Shown: in pieces, positions 7,201 through 7,732 of the stretch
Position numbering within the stretch: the stretch's first letter is position 1
Layout of the letters: each line of letters opens with the position of its first letter
From: JAMZMI01 sp047632435
GTDB lineage: Bacteria > Bacteroidota > Bacteroidia > Cytophagales > Cyclobacteriaceae
NCBI GenBank assembly: GCA_047632435.1
Contig: JBLICU010000132.1
Location: forward strand, 1 to 7,732
Reading direction: 5' to 3'
DNA length: 7,732 nt
The notes under the pieces: generated by a model
Database searches by the model: none
What the model was told of the DNA's origin: nothing
What the model saw: only the letters and a program-made list of their open reading frames with translations
Made by a program: the position numbers and the translations under genes

Positions 7201-7732
7201 ATTGTGATGGGAGAGAAAATATCAATCTTGCTAATTCCATTGTAAGTAGCTACCCAAAGTAATCCTGACTGGTCAAGGAATGTGCGAAATACGAAATCAT
7301 CAGCTAATCCCCTTTCTTTATTAAGGAGTTGTAATGGTTTTCCATTAAGATCTGTAATTAGTAATCCTGCAAATGTCCCTATGGCCAGGTATTGGTCTGC
7401 AATTAAATCCACGCTGGTAATTCGTGATTTCTTAAGGAATTTTTCAACGTTATCATCCGCGTCGACTTTTTGTTCTTTTTCAAAATCGTAAAAACCTTCT
7501 CTCGTGACCGCAAGGATTCTATCTGGGGTATCAACCAATTTGCCATCATAGCGGGAAGATACATCCACGAGGGTATTGTCTCCTTTCCATTTCCACTCAC
7601 CTTTTTTCAGAATGAATACATCAGTGTTGGTGAAAGCATATAATTCGTTTCGGCATTGTTGAAAGGTAGTGGTGCCTTCAGGGTTCTTCAGGATCGTAGT
7701 TTTTTCACCTGATAGACTGAGAATTACAGTTT
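4242..7732 (-). CDS. Hybrid two-component system sensor/regulator (HTCS), 5' end missing
   Basis: The frame is open through the right edge: 1162 residues are visible. A GTG at 7568 could be taken as a start, but the 54 codons before it are open and read as more propeller (for example DVFILKKGEWKWKG), so the real start lies outside; about 200-300 residues are probably missing compared with usual HTCS length. Counting from that GTG: residues 1-425 are periplasmic propeller repeats of Reg_prop type (DQSGLLWVATYNGISKI 99-115; GSGNNIWVSSINEGIFRI 265-282); about 470-533 a Y_Y_Y domain (NRYKWRLKGFEDDW); 541-562 a transmembrane helix; 563-600 a signalling coiled coil; about 597-664 HisKA with His607 in NISHELRTPL; about 705-816 HATPase_c with N box NLISNAFKFT, DSGEGI and GEGMGVGLAL; about 864-980 a receiver with Glu869/Asp870, phospho-acceptor Asp912, Thr942 and Lys964; about 1025-1107 an AraC-type HTH pair. 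All key phosphorelay residues are intact. Such proteins bind glycan fragments in the periplasm and activate nearby glycan-degradation genes. Ligand and targets here are unknown; the adjacent genes are the obvious candidates. Confidence 0.95.
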   Translation of the reverse strand, partial: TVILSLSGEKTTILKNPEGTTTFQQCRNELYAFTNTDVFILKKGEWKWKGDNTLVDVSSRYDGKLVDTPDRILAVTREGFYDFEKEQKVDADDNVEKFLKKSRITSVDLIADQYLAIGTFAGLLITDLNGKPLQLLNKERGLADDFVFRTFLDQSGLLWVATYNGISKIDIFSPITIYDSRQGIKGVLKDIQLIDDQVYLCTMSGVFRGKWKEINDPFAKASFEKISSVTAHGMITSEEASFIYTEREHNQIIENGQVRDIPDTRQHIYWSGLKFKNSDDVLLGSYEGDMIHLTRASGQWKIKKKFDPIFLATECMAEGSGNNIWVSSINEGIFRIKFDKIKSEIIDQKKYGEINGLPSDLNNIVFDGYKEPLFATNKGIYVHDPTNDRFIKAPSISEWVKNPPVFLIAQRDKDYVHYYTDEYRSIKTTEGAFELIEYPQIDFINFPPERITILDDKNVLLSSAEAVLHIDPNQYQPKNEFKTNITSIANLATDSIIFGGFGAVPANIFLDSENESIRISFAATSFLNSSKNRYKWRLKGFEDDWSSWSNETWKDYTKLPHGNFTFQVIGKNAFGMESEPVSTRFTIATPWYYSTIVYAIYFCGLGLVLWIVIVLYTRKLRADRTRLELIVEDRTKEISEQRNKLLQMDDLKKRFFVNISHELRTPLTLSMGTVDQALKGNYGTLNDELYANLQVSKRNSERLLKMVTSILDISKLEGGKIQLYAAPVDSAKIVRKVLAFFSSRLSDKHITLEETLIDDTELFLDEDKFETILINLISNAFKFTPDGGLISFSMKDMPDQVIFTISDSGEGIPEEDIKLVFDRFYQSPTIKSGEGMGVGLALTRELVELHHGTVEAKNDHGAVFILCFPKGKNHLSPNQIIEPDESSISTNLADKYPLYDDRDITIIPQKETDTQLEHILLVEDNTEMRQFISSILSPYYQVSWADDGSKGLTFLKETKPDLIITDYLMPNMNGYEMAVEIKKQEEMSFIPIVFLTARTREQDKINVLNLGVDDYLFKPFSADELLVRIKNLLFNKKHRVEYIEEQEIDSSDIEWKEFGSKIKADMDQYIMDHIKDEITGDQLATQTGHSERSLYRKVKANTGLSLMQYVREFRLRQARNLLENKEFHTVSEVSYAVGFNYLSHFTKNYKERFGKQPSEYLD

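Noticed and set aside
7566..7568. GTG as the start codon of the HTCS
   Set aside because: The frame stays open for 54 more codons to the window edge with propeller-like sequence, and a signal peptide is missing after the GTG, so it is an internal valine codon.

Overview
The window looks like chromosomal DNA from a member of the Bacteroidota (Cytophaga/Flavobacterium-like). Three things point there: a very large hybrid two-component sensor/regulator with a periplasmic propeller, histidine kinase, receiver and AraC domains in one chain; a C-terminal type IX secretion (T9SS) sorting domain; and start regions without recognisable Shine-Dalgarno sequences. Base composition is moderately AT-rich throughout (judged by eye, not computed). 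No RNA gene, insertion sequence or CRISPR array was recognised, and all four protein genes lie on the minus strand.

In transcription order (right to left): (1) 7732-4242, the 3' part of a hybrid two-component system (HTCS) gene whose 5' end is beyond the right edge. (2) After 19 bp, 4222-3365, a short secreted or lipid-anchored DUF1080 / 3-keto-disaccharide hydrolase-like protein. (3) After 88 bp, 3276-1045, a secreted CotH-kinase-family protein with an N-terminal beta-sandwich and a T9SS tail. (4) A 412-bp non-coding stretch (1044-633) rich in inverted repeats. (5) 632-1, the N-terminal 210 residues of a secreted pectate-lyase-superfamily (right-handed beta-helix) protein that runs off the left edge.

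The simplest reading is a small envelope/carbohydrate locus. The HTCS would sense a glycan-derived ligand in the periplasm and act on DNA through its own AraC domain. DUF1080 and the beta-helix protein are glycan-processing candidates, and the CotH protein is exported to the cell surface or medium by T9SS. No SusC/SusD pair is present in the window, so this is not a canonical polysaccharide utilisation locus as far as can be seen. Spacing suggests HTCS, DUF1080 and cotH-like are co-transcribed, while the beta-helix gene probably has its own promoter in the repeat-rich gap. The points most worth a second look are that gap, with four inverted repeats including two long ones; a perfect 14-bp inverted repeat inside the CotH gene at the linker before the T9SS tail; and the biochemical puzzle of a kinase-fold protein predicted to be exported.
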